The notes under the pieces are model-generated. The model saw nothing but the letters and a program-made list of their open reading frames with translations. It was not told the origin of the DNA and did no database searches. A program made the position numbers and the translations under genes. Shown here one piece after another: positions 35,791-48,698 of a stretch of DNA of 64,000 bases; the first letter of the stretch is position 1; each line of letters begins with the position of its first letter. The DNA lies in contig NC_019859.2 of assembly GCF_002234675.1 (NCBI RefSeq), positions 27,461,973-27,525,972 of the forward strand, given 5' to 3'. This DNA comes from Oryzias latipes (Eukaryota > Chordata > Actinopteri > Beloniformes > Adrianichthyidae).

Positions 35791-36988
35791 CTTTATTCAC
35801 GCACAATAATAGAGATGCATTGATTTTATGTCTTCTCTCGTCCCGCAGGGAAAAAAAACAAGTATATTATATGTGGCGGACACATGCTGCAGCAACACCT
35901 CAATAGAGGCAGAGACATGTGATAAGACGTACTCTGTACTTTAATTTTGACATGCTAAACATTGTACATCGCACAGGTAACATCATCCTCTCCCCTTCCC
36001 ACACTCATGGTGCTAAAAAGAAGTAAACACAACAGGGAGAAATAACTAAGGGTGAAACAACATAACGGCCAGATGAAAGAACCCGTAGGCAAAAAGAAAC
36101 ACCCATGCTCAACCCATATTTGAGCTGAGTTCCTCAGCCTGTGGAACTCCGAGTCTGACAGCAGACCAAACGTGCATGTGACCGACACAACAATACAACA
36201 AAATAATATGATATGACCTGCATGAAAACTGTGGTATTTTCTAAACCTAACAATAAACACGAATTATGACATGAGCAACGTCCTCTCTTCCCGCAACACT
36301 CTGGTCGCGAATCGCTATGATAATGATAACATTTAAACATGCCTTCAAAATAAGTGCATGGAAATCCGACTCATCACAATGCTGAATGGTGCGTGGGAAT
36401 CTCCCGTTGGGAAAAATCCGTATTTTAAGTAGGACTCCTGATACTGTCTATTAAATGTAGTCTTCTTTTTTGAATTGGAAGGCCCCTCTTTTTTCTCCTG
36501 GCTGGGCCTTTTCCACTTGGGAAAGAAACTTTCCAGATGTTTGTTTTTTATTCATTTTGCTAGTTCCTGGGTTTTATTTTTAGCGGTATCCTATCACGTG
36601 ACCGTGAAGAGCGAATTGGCCATAGACGAATGTAACAGAGAAACGGGCAATTGTTCAAAATAAAACATCTTTCAGATTCCGAAATAAATGAAACGGAAGT
36701 CATGTAAGTTATTGCTACTGGTCCGCAGCCCAGGGGTTGGACTGCTGCTGTAAATACCTCGTTTGAGGTTCTTTTCTACATCATCTATTGACATCTTCTC
36801 CATCATGTCGCAAGGCAACCTCCCTAATCCTGCGGTGTTTGTTTTAAGCTGCCCGCGAGATTTGGGTTGGGTCTCATGGGACCCGGCGGGACCCAATCCC
36901 AATGCAGCCCTCTAGTGTCAATATAATTTATCAAAGTGACATTTACTTTTTTTTTATGCATTGGCTTTACATACAATAACCTCCAGGT

Positions 36989-38092
36989 CAGGGGTGTCGA
37001 ACAAGTTTGACACCAAGAGCCGAATTTTTTCACCGTGAGAGTCAAAGAGCCACACCACACACTGACCAGCCAAGACGTACACACAAACATGCAAATAAAG
37101 CCGTATTATTTTCCATAACACACTCCTCTCCCTACAACACAACAGCAACAGTTGTACTTGTGTTTATTTCAAGGAAAGTGTCCACCCTCAATACATACAT
37201 CAAATGCAGCTTAGCCTGAGTTAACACAGCTACTACCCTGGTCATCACTTCTGCTCATAGCCTCCTCACTCATGGTTTTACACCCAAGATTTCCCCACTT
37301 CCCATGAGTCTTAGGGGATGAAGGCGAGGCTAACCCCCCGGTCGCCACACTAGTCACACAAGCATGCTGAGTCAGGTGTGTCAGGAAACAAAGTGTGTCA
37401 GATCAGAAAGGGTTTTTCATTTTCCCTAGGATACGTTTTGTTCTTTTCTGCCATGAACAATTTACTGCTTCCAAAAGCTCATTATAATAAACATAGTGAC
37501 TTGCCATTCCGTTCAGTAAAAAAAGTATGAATCTTCCCATTCTTCCAGAATGTCCTGTGTTCATCTTTATATTCTGAATTTCGCCATTTTGACCATGAGG
37601 GTAATAATCAGAACTCACATCAAATATATAATATTTTTTCCGGCATTGGGCGTAACTCGCGCAAACGATTGGCGGTCATTTATGTGTCGAGAGCAGAGGC
37701 AAATGATTTTTAATACAGTCGTCTGGATTTGAGTGAGGATTTACAGGGAAAACACTATGAGAAGAGACACAGTCGTTTGACACCACACAACTACATACAG
37801 TCTCAGAGAGAGAGAAGCAATCTTATAGGCAGATATTATTATATCCTGTCCAGCATCAATGATTATTTATTTAAACACGCAAATAAATAGCCAAACAGCA
37901 TGGATCGGAATTCTGCTCACAGCCCCCTGACTCATGGTGAGGAAATTTACACCCACAATTCCCCACTTCCCATGAGTCTTAGGGGCTGAAGGCGGGGCTA
38001 ACCCCCCGGTCGCCACAATGAAACTTAAAGAGCCGCATGCTTACTGGGCGAGAGCCGCATGCGGCTCGAGAGCCGCGTGTTCGCCACACCTG
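36989..38092. mobile_element. Non-autonomous hAT element with 8-bp target duplication
   Basis: Left end CAGGGGTGTCGAAC and right end (read in reverse) CAGGTGTGGCGAAC are imperfect hAT-type inverted ends. The 8 bp outside are ctccaggt (36,981-36,988) and cttcaggt (38,093-38,100), a 7/8 match, as expected for a hAT target-site duplication. Subterminal GAGCCGCATG motifs occur near the right end. Inside, about 100 bp is duplicated (37,250-37,348 and 37,911-38,017). No transposase frame remains in this 1.1 kb. Confidence 0.75.
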
Positions 38093-39473
38093 CTTCAGGT
38101 CAACTTTTTCCACATGCATAGAAACATTGTAACGTTTTGTTGGGATAGGAAAGTTTACCTGTGTTTCAATGGGAATTACTCAGGAATGAGTTTCATGATG
38201 ATGTGGTTCATCTAATTAGTTTCACTTTTTTGCTTTTTCCCTGTAGGTCATTGAGGTCCTTTTCTTTCTCTCTTATTTCTGCCAATCATTTCTTTTTCTG
38301 CAACACCATCACAACTGCAATCCCATTACTTTTTGTCTCTGCTATCTAACACTAGCATTCTTTACCACTGTACCTTGTTATTATGTAATTAACTGCAGTT
38401 GGTCTGGGTCCTTATTATTGTTTTTAGTCCAGTTTGGAGAATTTTTTTTTTCAATTTTGAATTTAAGAAGGGCAGGAAAGTCATGACGGTAAGAAAATAA
38501 TGAACTGTTTAAAATTTATTTTGCACCGTAAGGCATACAGATTCAATAAAACATAGTTTTAAAGTTAATTTTTAAGCAAATATTAGTTTGAAGGAATTCA
38601 AAGGCATTCATTCTGACCCCCAGGGTTTTATTTTGTTATTCTCTTTGATAAAATACAACCACAACTTTACCGCAGTAATTGGCGACATGTAGGCGTCGCT
38701 GAACTTTATATGACGACTGAAACACTATACAGTTACAAAAATCCAACACTCACGTGGTATCAAGGTATTTTACAGAACTTCAAAAAACAGCAATTTCCTG
38801 CATTTTACTGTGATTACAACCTAATGCGCCATAGTAAAAGAGGTTGTTAAGTCCAGAAACTACACACTTTTCGATAAATATCAGAAATATCTGTGTGAGT
38901 AATGTGGGAAGAAGCTGTTTGTAGTGTGTCGCACAAAATGCTTACAATATCCTGTTTGGTAGAAAATTGACACTATATGCTTCTTTGATGCTTTAATACC
39001 TGTGTGTGTGTTTTTTTATTTTGTGTGTTCATGAGCGTGAGTGTGTGTGTTCATTTATTATCCAGACAGGACATAAAAGCAGAGTGGCCTTCTATTGGCC
39101 CACTGTCTCCTCCTCTCAGGATCAGAGGCCTTGGTCATCTGATTCTCATAAAAGCAAGTTTAGTAGCTACACCCAGGATAACCAGAGCAGCCTTCACATG
39201 TGGACAGCAGCTCTAAAATTTTCTCAGCAAAAACTCGAAGCATTATGAAGAGTAAACGAGTGGATTGCACAAAAACAACACTGACACTGGTGCTGGTTGT
39301 GTCTGTTTGATGTTATTTTCTATTCTACTTGTAATAATTTTTATGCTGTAAAAAACTTTGAAACTAAAAGACAAGCAGAGGGCAATGTGTGCTTTTATGC
39401 TGTCTAATGTTTTGTAGGATCAGTACATTTTTGTTTGTTTTTTGTTCTTTATTTTCTGCACTGTTAATTGCCT

Positions 39474-40012
39474 TTAAAAGCCTTAATTTTTTTCCCCAAA
39501 AAATGACAGTACGTCTTATATTCCAGAGTGGTTTAGATATGGATTAACTCTGATTGTTATAAGAGATTTTGAAGTGGTTTGGACATATACTCGACACTCT
39601 GTAAAAATGTCAGTCTGTTGCTGCAATGTCTGCAATTGGGTGTTATTGTAAATGTACGAATGTGGCTAAACTGTTTCTTTAACCGTTACCAACAAGGTTG
39701 AAAGTTGGGGTAGTCAGGTACTTTGTGTAATAGTATCTGTCTGTTTTTTTACGTGTTGCAAACAAGGTGGGAGTTACAGGAATTGTGAATACGCTAATGG
39801 GTAATGTGTAGCGTGTTACAAACAAAAGTTCTGAAATTACTGTGAATTAATACAGTCTGACTGACTGACATACTTATCTTTGACTTTTTTGTCTTGATTA
39901 ATGTGTCTTATAGTTTAATGTGTCTTATGTATGACATTTGTTTTTTTTAAATAGACCGTTAGTCGATAGAGCACCTCATGATCATATGTGCCCTTTGGTG
40001 CCGAAAATACGG
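39474..40012. mobile_element. MITE of the 'cgcactataaggtgc' family, copy 1
   Basis: Right end GTGCCGAAAATACGG at 39,998-40,012 and internal phrases (gtcagtctgttgctgcaa, caaacaaggtgggagttaca, gtgtcttatagtttaat) match the copy at 53,549. The left end is decayed. Non-coding; probably a Tc1/mariner- or pogo-related MITE. Confidence 0.5.
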
Positions 40013-40060
40013 TAAGTAGATCTGTTGTTTTGTTCATGAGTCAGTTTAGCTCGTGCTGGT

Positions 40061-40243
40061 TTGCGGTCCCTTCCCTCTGTGAAACCAGGGTTCGAATCCA
40101 GGCTGCTCCCTATTCCCTTCTCTGCTTCTGTGCCGGTCAAAAGCCCGGATAAATTGAGAGGGTTTTGTCAGGAAGGGCATCCTTGACGGAGAGGTTGTTT
40201 TGCTGTGGCGAACCCTGATGGGAAAAGCCGGAAGAGAAAGAAG
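40061..40243 (+). mobile_element. SINE-like repeat
   Basis: gttcgaatccaggctgctc is a tRNA-type B-box region, followed by ggtcaaaagcccggataaat, tcaggaagggcatcctt and ctgtggcgaaccctgatgg with a poly-purine tail. Same family as the minus-strand copy at 32,876. Confidence 0.55.
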
Positions 40244-40772
40244 ATCTGTTATTTTGTTTGTTTTTTAGTGTTGTATAAATAAATGTTGTAGTCACTTTTC
40301 ACGCAGGAGTGAGGTCACTGGTGCCATTTGCATCTCCAGATCATGAACAGGCTGATGGGTGATGCATAGGTCATAGATGGACTATGGAACAATGCTGCTG
40401 CAGTATAGGACTTGAAACCATGTCTACAACCCGAAAGGAGGCTGTGTTATGAAACAGTGGGTGAATTCAAGTGATTGAATGGTGCAGCCTGAGGATGATG
40501 TGGCTCAATATATAGATTTTGAGACAACCAAATGGGACCCTTTTCATGTACTCTGTTGGCTGAGGAAGCATGTTTCCTAATTCATTGTACAGAGTTTGCC
40601 TGCCATTCTGGCATCAAGTGCAGCTAGTGACTTATTTTCAAGAGTGTTTTTGATACAAGAACACAACTTAAACCAGGGACTCTATGGGATATTTTGTTTC
40701 TAAGTGGCTGATAGAACTCTTTACATACAGTGCAGAGCTACAAATATGCACCGTATGTTGGATATTGTTTAA

Positions 40773-40976
40773 CCTTTGTGCTATCCTATGGGGTCAAGAT
40801 GAACATTGACCTGTTCTCCCTACCACGACAAAGGTGGATAAAAGTGAAAAGGATTTCATGTAATCCACGGACACCAATGAAGATCACAAATCATTGAAGA
40901 AAAAAGGTTCAGCACACTGTCTAATGGGTCTAGATGACCCACTCCCAATGTTAAAGCGCCTAGGATAGCACAAGGG
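40773..40976. mobile_element. piggyBac-like MITE, copy 4
   Basis: Left flank TTAA, left end CCTTTGTGCTATCCTATG, right end CTAGGATAGCACAAGGG, right flank TTAT. It has a short internal deletion in the left arm relative to the copy at 2413 (gtcaagatgaacattgacc). Confidence 0.7.
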
Positions 40977-41045
40977 TTATGTGGACCGTTTTTCAACACA
41001 AAACATTTCTTTGAACAAAAATAATCAACACATTGTTTTACTTTG

Positions 41046-41303
41046 GAAATGGGGCGGCTGAGGGGTGGTCGATCTCTGATTGGAAGATTGCAGGTTCAAT
41101 TCCCACCTTGCCCATCCATGTATTGTAATCTTCTAGGGCAAGCCACTGAAGCCCACATTGTCTCTGGTGGTTATAGTTTGGCACCAGTGTTCGCCAATGG
41201 AGCTGCGTGAATGGGAGACTGGAACTGTGACAGTAAACCACTTTGGGCCTTCAAGGAAGGTAGAAAAGGGCTTGATGAGCATATACCATTTACCATTTGT
41301 AAA
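41046..41303 (+). mobile_element. tRNA-derived SINE
   Basis: Head ggggcggctgaggggtggtc with B box GCAGGTTCAATTCCC, body cccacattgtctctggtggt and tail cactttgggccttcaaggaa. Same family as 29,052 and 62,836. The A box is degenerate. Confidence 0.6.
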
Positions 41304-41407
41304 TGGAAAGTGTGACCTTATGACTGTGTAATAGTTATAAGTTAATATATATAGAAGCTTGTAGATAAAGATGAACATTAAAAAGTGACAAAGACTGAGC
41401 ATATGCT

Positions 41408-41800
41408 TTAAGACCCACTCAAATCATCTTTTGATCTATTGTAAAAGTGTTCCTATTCGTCCTTTTATTATGACTAGGCTTTTTTTTAGGCAAAATTTAA
41501 AAAAAATAGTGTGTTGTTTTCTTGGACATAGTCTCTGCAGCGCGGCATTAGTTCATCAGAAATTTGCCTCTGGGTTGTGGGTGGGACTGTTGGCGCAGAG
41601 TGAGTCTGCTTTTCTTTCACATCATCCCTTTGTTTACACACTCTCCCACCAGCTTACTGCCCCTCACAACCTCAATAAAACATTACCGGAGCTATCGCGC
41701 TGTACAGTTTTGACTAAGATACCAGCTCAGACAAGGAAAGCGAAGACATTCATGGATCTATTTGTCTAAAAGTGGATGCATCAGAATGGAGCGAAGCAGG
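41408..41800 (+). repeat. Interspersed repeat with TTAAGACCCACTC end
   Basis: Starts TTAAGACCCACTC like the element at 12,316 but carries the inner block agtggatgcatcagaatgga in the opposite sense, so the two copies are inverted relative to each other and the shared start is a terminal inverted repeat. Long frame at 41,431-41,769 has no domain. Confidence 0.45.
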
Positions 41801-42129
41801 GAGCTTTTGGCCAGCCGACTGTAGCACATGGCAGTTATATACATACATATAAAAAATAAAATCTGTATAATTTTTGCCAAAAGCTTTTAAACCATTATCT
41901 TGGACATTTGTCTCTCTGTTGGTCTACAAGACTGCTAGAATAAACTATGATGGAGTCATAATCTCTCAGACAGAATGTTTTAAACAGCAGGCACTTGTAT
42001 GCTCCCTCGTGTCTGCAGGCTACATGTTAAATCTGAACACTAATGAAGAGAAATGATCCTCTCAACTTCAAGAACTCTGCATGAGCCACACAAAGGCATA
42101 CACACTTGACATGTAGCTTGTCAATATGA

Positions 42130-42300
42130 ATGGTTTCTCACTGACATTTTAGGTCTTTCTTTGTCAACGGCATGGGAGACTTGGACACTAATCATTGCGG
42201 TAATGCTCCAATGAGGCACAATAGGCCGTTATGTGTGCCTGTGTGATGGTGGTCTGGTGAGTCTTTTATGGCCTAACGAGGTAAGCAACAACATGCCTGG
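42130..42300. other. Candidate conserved non-coding element
   Basis: Unique, balanced sequence with attgcggtaatgctccaa, gaggcacaataggccgtta and ttttatggcctaacgagg, and few homopolymers, between AT-rich flanks. Appearance-based candidate; not coding in any frame. Confidence 0.25.
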
Positions 42301-43203
42301 GGTCATGCTGGAGACAGGACACACACAAACCCATAAGCGTACACATACACTGAGCCACTGACGCTTGTGGGCTATAGATAGTGCAATTTGTCAAATGTTG
42401 TGAAGTATAAAGCCAAACCATGCCAACGTCAGTGGTTATTCATGGCTCAGAGTGGCAATACTTTGATTAAAATAGCTTTATTTTATTTGATCCATTCATT
42501 GTTATAAGTATAGAAAAATATATGTAACATTGAGCTGTGTTAAGAGGTACAATTCTTCTGTCAGCCGCTGTTTAGAAGCTACTGTGTGGGTGTTGTGTTT
42601 TATGCCATTATTCTGGCGCCACAGGGTTCTTGTGCACCATTTTTGGGCATTGCCACTGCCGTGGCTCTGAGGGGCATTATAGTGTAGCCTAATAGTATAG
42701 TTTTAAGGTTTTTGGTATTTTGTGTTGTTTTTGTTTTGTGTCTCAGGAGCAGATTGGTACGACCCGTGTCGTATGTGTTTATTTTTTATTTGTTTCTTGT
42801 GTATTGTGTGAAAGTTATTGTGTGTAGGTTTTTTATGTTTCGTTTTAGGTGCGATAGATTGGTGGATGAAGGACTAGTGGCTGCACTGGATTGGAAGATG
42901 AAACTTTAAAAACATGGCATCTTTAATGTCCTATTGGGAGTGTTTTGGGCTGTAGTTTCGCCCCCCCCCAAACAGACAACACCTGAGTGTTTTTGTGAGG
43001 TCTATAAAAAACTGCCATTATGTTGTCATTTATTTTCCTTTTTGTTTGATTGGAGGTCAATAGAGCATTTGACATGTGAGTTAGTTCTAGTATTGGCAGC
43101 TTGGTGGTTTGTGGGCTTACATATTGGCATTTGGGTTTCTTTTTTTTCTTTATGCCCTGCACCACTAGACATAAGGTGCATAAAAGGATGGCTTAGCTAT
43201 TAA

Positions 43204-43399
43204 ACCTTGTGCTATCCTAGGCACTTTAACATTGGGAGTTGGGTCATCTAGACCCACTAGACAGTGCATTGAACCTTTTTCCTTCAATGGTTTGTGATCT
43301 TCACTGGTGTCCATGGATTACATGAAATCTTTCCACCTTTGTCATGGTAGGGAGAACACGTCAATGTAAGGGTGGGGTCATCTAAGATAGCACCAGGGG
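43204..43399. mobile_element. piggyBac-like MITE, copy 5, inverted, intact TTAA flanks
   Basis: The best-flanked copy: TTAA on both sides (43,200-43,203 and 43,400-43,403). Ends ACCTTGTGCTATCCTAGG and TAAGATAGCACCAGGGG. Orientation is opposite to copies 1-4. About 196 bp, non-coding. Confidence 0.75.
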
Positions 43400-45337
43400 T
43401 TAACCCTTCGGTGCAAGCCAAGGGGTGACCCTCTCCTTTCCTCTGTGTGTGCTGTGTTCATGCCCAGCCTATTTTGTGTGCGTGTGTCACTGAGGGAATT
43501 TTCAGATTGGTGGAGGGAAGTAGTTCGGGCACTGCTGCCGTGGCAAGAAGGGTAAGCATCTGTCTCCTTGTCTGTTTTCGTTTTTAACATTGGTCTTTAA
43601 CAATTTCTATTGTATCAGTAAAGATCTGTATATTTTCTTAAAATACCTTCTTCAGGAACTTATGTTGGAGAGTCATGCGTTTATTTGTTTTTTTGTTTTC
43701 TGGTGACATCCCACGGCAGAAATAAACCACAATGCCACAGAGGGGAGGGCAAAGTGATGGGTTGGTTTTAGTTCTTTCTCTTGTATTTTTATTTTAAAAC
43801 GCATCACCACTCCATTACTGGGGGTAAAAAAAATGGAATGAAGGATGACGCTGTCCAATTTCAGAAAATTTATATGATTATAATTAGCATGTTAACGAAA
43901 ACATAAAACCATTTAATTTTACATGCAATAAGAGCATTAAGTTACTCAGGCCCTGTCTCATGATCTAACAAAAGGTGAATAAGCCAAAAGCATCCTTTTT
44001 TTCTTCTTCATGTTTATATATTTAAAGTTCCTAAAGATATTGTTGGTATTTTATTCTGACCAATCCTTATACTGTAGATATGACATACCACAAATGCAGA
44101 ACTTTTTGTTTAAAACGACCATAGTTGCAATACTATTTCGACAACCTATTTTCCTTGTGCAATATTGTAATGAAAGCACTTTTTTAATTAATGTTAAAAT
44201 ATGTTTAATAAGCAAATTGACCTGCTGTTTGTGAATTAAATATAATTTTATACAGAATGGAAATGTTTTTGTGTGTCTTAGTGCTGCCATGAAATTAATG
44301 TATTTGTGCGATTAATTCATCGTGACCTGTAATAAATAAATCTTTTTTTAATCAGAATTATTTTTGACCTAATGTCTTTGGTAAAAAGCATAATTTTGAG
44401 ATATTTTTATTTAGATTAATGGCATTGTGGCACCGTAAAAGATCGAATTAGAACTAAAAACTGGTTTAATGAAGTTTTCCTATAGACTTCCACCCTCTTA
44501 CACCAACAAGGGGTATTTTTTTTATCTCAAACAATAAAAAAAAAAAAACAACACAAGTGCAAAACATCAGGTCCAAAGTTCTCAAATTTAACACATAAAA
44601 ACAATATGAACACTTTTCTGAGTAATCCAAAAAATTTTGACCACAAACTTTTTTAAAATTAATATCATAATGCAAGTTGACATACTTTGACAAACACGAC
44701 AATAGCTATAGATTAAAAATAAATTTAACGCCATTAAAAAAATACAACGCGCTAATTGGTCTGGAATTAATTAATCTCTATTAACACGATAATTAAGTAT
44801 ATAAATAAGTATTACTTTGTATTATAGTTTGCATTATAGTTGGTGATGGCACAGTTGTCAAGGAGAAAATTTTAAATTGGCCTTTCATCTCACAAATGTT
44901 GCTGACCTCTCTTCTACACTGTTAATATTATACTACCATAATAACTCTTACTATAATGGATTTTTCATACCTATTATCCTGCACTAAGGCCACACTTTCC
45001 ATTCCTAAATTTGACAAAAACAAAAAAAAAGTGTTGCAGTTTGACTTGCTGTAACAACGTACACAATGTGTACGTGAATAATTTGATCCACAGAGATCAA
45101 TTGATCAGCCAGGTCCCCCTTGTTTGTCCTTGTCTGAGATTATTGTACTGTTAAATACTGTTTGAGTACTCTAAACTATTTTGTTGCGTCAAGTGTAAAT
45201 AAATGTCTAGATTAATGCTGTCCTGCAAAAAGCTTTTTTCAATAGTAACATCAGCTATGAAAGTATTTCCATTTACACGACGTTTAAAAATGCATACAGT
45301 ACATATACACTGTTCAAATGAAAACAAAACCTCTAGG

Positions 45338-45850
45338 GCTGGGTTGATAAAATCTATGAATCGATAAATCAATCCAAGCTGAACATATCAATAATTGATC
45401 CATCAAAGTAGACATCAATCTTTTATGCCTTTTTTTCCCTGTGACCTAAAGGGTTACAGCAGTAAAGCCAAAGTCCACTAGCTTAATGCTAACGTATAAT
45501 GGAATTTCCCATTGGATGGCTAATGCTAATGCTCAGTCGACCTACACATACATTGCTGACTAAATGAACAGATTAACATACTCACAGGCCAGTGAGTAAA
45601 TTAATGACCAAACTAAAGCCCCCTCCGGGAAACGCAGAGTATAATGATCTGAACATACAGTATTTGTTGGAGCTTCTCGTTTTGAGAAATTATGTAACTC
45701 TGTATGGTGGTAAATATCTTTACAAATACATCTAAATGAGTAAACACTGTCAAAATGTCAAAACTAAATACATTTGAGTGGATTGAAAGAATCGATGAAT
45801 CGAATCGATCCAGGCTCTGGTGAGTCAAATGGAATCGATTCTGGAAATTA
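45338..45850. repeat. Probable DNA-transposon remnant rich in ATCGAT motifs
   Basis: The left side reads agggctgggttgataaaatc and gaatcgataaatcaatcc; the right side has gaatcgatgaatcgaatcg and aatcgattctgg. This resembles a dispersed vertebrate repeat with GGGCTGGG plus clustered ATCGAT at both ends. Boundaries are approximate. Confidence 0.3.
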
Positions 45851-45983
45851 TAGGTGGGAGTAATACACATTTTTTCATTTGTATGTTGTGTGTAAACGTT
45901 GTGTGGTAAAAAAGATATGAACATTGAAAAAAACAAGTTAATAAGTTAAATTAACACAAATAAACGTGAAAATATTTATTTAT

Positions 45984-46016
45984 TAAACGTGAAAATATTT
46001 ATTTTCACGTTTATTT
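45984..46016. other. Perfect AT-rich hairpin
   Basis: AAACGTGAAAATA followed by TTTATTTTCACGTTT pairs as a near-perfect stem, preceded by a direct repeat of the left arm at 45,962. Could be a replication-slippage product or a small inverted-repeat element. Confidence 0.5.
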
Positions 46017-46149
46017 TGTATAAAATTCATCAAAAGTTGCATTCTTTCCATTTCCACTTTACAATATTGTTTAAAAATAGGACAGTGACCAACACGTTCA
46101 CCATCAACTGGATATAAGTAAGTCCATCTTCAATGGTGTAAAACTGACA

Positions 46150-46420
46150 AAGCGATCTCTGTCAAGCCACAAATGCTTTCCTGGTCAGAAAACATACATT
46201 AACATGACGCTAGAAGATCAACAAGAGTCATTTATGAGCCACTGAAGTCCAGAGGCAGAAGGTCAGGCTGCTAATTATATTGGCCCTAAGATGGGACAAT
46301 ACAGCCCACAGAGCCAGAGAGCTGATACAGTAGGCCTACACAGCAGGACAGAATAGATCGTTTGATTGTGCTAATAGCAGAACATCAAACGTGAAACATC
46401 TTTTGAAAATTAGGACCACC
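46150..46420. other. Candidate conserved non-coding element
   Basis: Balanced unique sequence, including gagtcatttatgagccact and ggctgctaattatattggcc, free of simple repeats. Non-coding. Appearance-based candidate only. Confidence 0.2.
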
Positions 46421-46929
46421 AAAGAGGAAAGCCTGATGTCAAAGACAGAATCGGAATTTACAGTGTCCTTTATTGTACAGTCACAGAACTAATCTCACAA
46501 AAAAACAGGTAAAAGCCCAACAAAGCAAGACAGTATGCAAAGGTTTAGTGCGATAATTGGAAAACATGTTCTTGTCGTCCCCAGGGGCAAAGCTCCAACA
46601 GGAACCATACTGGAGGTTATAGGCCTGTGACACAACACACTCTGGCACCAAGAAACTGACCAAAGTTATATAGGAGCTGATTGGAGTTACTAATTAGCAG
46701 GGTGGTGCTGAAGCACAGCCATGACAGAACAGAGGTGGGCAGGTTTTATTGTTTTTTTTCCTTTTTATGCTTTTGTCTTGGATGTTTCTTCTTGGATGAA
46801 GGACATAGAGGAGCATCTGACCAAGTCCAAGTACTGAAAATATTATGCAAATATTGTCCAACTTTGAGCCGGATATATTGTTATCTATCATTTTATTCAG
46901 CCCTACTTATACCCAATCTTTTCCCTATT

Positions 46930-47110
46930 GCATCTGACAATGTTTCACAACCTTCACAAAATTATTTCCGCAGGACAATGCTTCATGCAATGACGCACGG
47001 TTTGTTGATTCAGATGTGGATGAATGACTTGCCATATTAAATCCAGTTTTCAGACCTGAATCTCTCTAAAAACCGCTAAAATATGTTCCAGAGGTAGTTG
47101 GATGGTCAGA
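46930..47110 (+). pseudogene. Possible mariner-type transposase remnant
   Basis: A phase starting at 46,974 reads QDNASCNDARF, reminiscent of the QDNAPCHxAR motif around the second catalytic Asp of Tc1/mariner-type transposases, and about 30 codons on a RPESL/N-rich stretch sits where the SPDLNPIEN motif should be. Frames are broken by stops. Similarity is weak and could be chance. Confidence 0.3.
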
Positions 47111-48245
47111 AGATACATAAATACTGTGATCAAAAACCCGGTTTAGTTAATGAATAGGCCATTTGTGACGTTCTCCTATTTATTTAGCGTGAAACTCTGC
47201 ATAACTGGCATCAAACACAGCAAGTCCTAAACCTGTTGCTATTTCTATCTGTATGAACGTCACTCTGTCTTGTAATATTATAAAACCAAGTTAACATCAC
47301 AGATGTCATGAATGCTTTAACCCTGGTGATGTAAAGCAGATTTTTTCCATTTCCTTCATTGAAAGCATTAATTGATGGTTTTCCCTTCACACCATTCTGG
47401 AAAAGGGGTGTTATTTCCATCCTTTAAAACTGTTAAACAGAAGAAGCTCATCTGCCAGGATTTCTGTCACTCACACCATTCACACACTCACACATACACA
47501 TGCACCATCCTCTGCCTGGGACACAGCTTTAAAAATGGTTTCCTGCAGTTTGAAGCGAATATAAACAGTCAGTGGAGAGACAGGCAGAGAAGGACACAGA
47601 AGAAAGAAACCCTGTAAATGCAAGGGGACTAGAGTAAAGAAGTTTATAGGTTTTTGGATCCACACCCTGAGCTACACATTTAGTCTGTTTTTTCGAACCA
47701 CTTCTTTAGTAGTACAAGTGGCAGATTTAGCAGTTTGAGGCCCAGGGCGAACCATAACACGGGGCCCACTGCAGCAGTTGTATTATTTTTTTTTTTAAAT
47801 CCTTACTTATAGGGTAAAACATTAAATAACTTCCTTACTGGTCCACTGTTAGACAATGTCAATGTCAAGAATCCAAATGTCAAGAATGTAAAAACTTAAA
47901 TTATATTTAAATGATAAAGAAATGTATTTTACATTATAAACATTGCTTTTAATTGGAAAAATATCACATTTATTAAATGCCCTTATTTGTTAATCCCTCT
48001 GGATTATTCATATAGCAGCAAGAAAGACAAAAGAATTTTAAAGTTTTAAAGAAAAATAGGTATTTCAGCCCTCACAAGAAAAAGTTTAGGGACCCCTGCT
48101 CTAGCATCCGTGTGGTGATGGAAGATTTGTTGTTTTTCATTCTTTCAATCATTCAAACACCACATGAACGCAGCATTTAAGTTTTACTTGCTGTACATCA
48201 AGCCGTTGGTGCAATTGGCTCTAAAATGAGAACAAAAGTTTTTAC

Positions 48246-48570
48246 CTAGGCAAGGCAAGGCAAGGCAAGTTTATTTGTATAGCACAATTCGTACACAAAG
48301 TAATTCAAGGTGCTTCACAAAACAGAAAAATGCATTAAAATCACAATACATCATAGAAATAATCAACGTAAAATTTACTTTAAAAGAAAAGAAAAAATTT
48401 GAAAATTGATTTAAAAATAAAGGAAGGAAAGGAAAGAAAAGTGTAGATAGGACCAGATAGGACCTTTCAGTCATATACACGGCTAAACAGAAATGTTTTA
48501 AGTCTAGATTTGAACATGAACACAGAAGAGGCCTGTCTTACGCCTTCAGGGAGGCTGTTCCAGATTTTAG
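48246..48570 (-). pseudogene. LINE ORF2 C-terminus and 3' tail
   Basis: The minus strand reads AAKIWNSLPEGVRQASSVF, then FKSRLKTFLFS, the conserved extreme C-terminus of ORF2 in L2/CR1-like fish LINEs, then a stop and a 3' region ending in gctatacaaataaacttgcc and a CTTGC repeat tail at 48,246-48,266. The rest of the element is missing (5' truncation, usual for LINE copies). Confidence 0.7.
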
Positions 48571-48698
48571 CTGCAGAATATTAAAAACTAAAAACTCTAA
48601 AGATTTATGTTTTAAAATATAATGTTCAATCCAAATGTTTTCATCCAGATTCCATGTTATTTCTTTCTCACTCCAAGCATCTGCTCCTGGTCCGGCCC

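Noticed and set aside
44275..44790. A TAACGC/GATTAAT-rich repeat element
   Set aside because: Ends resemble a dispersed repeat (gtgctgccatgaaattaatg, aacgcgctaattgg), but I could not match them convincingly as inverted ends.
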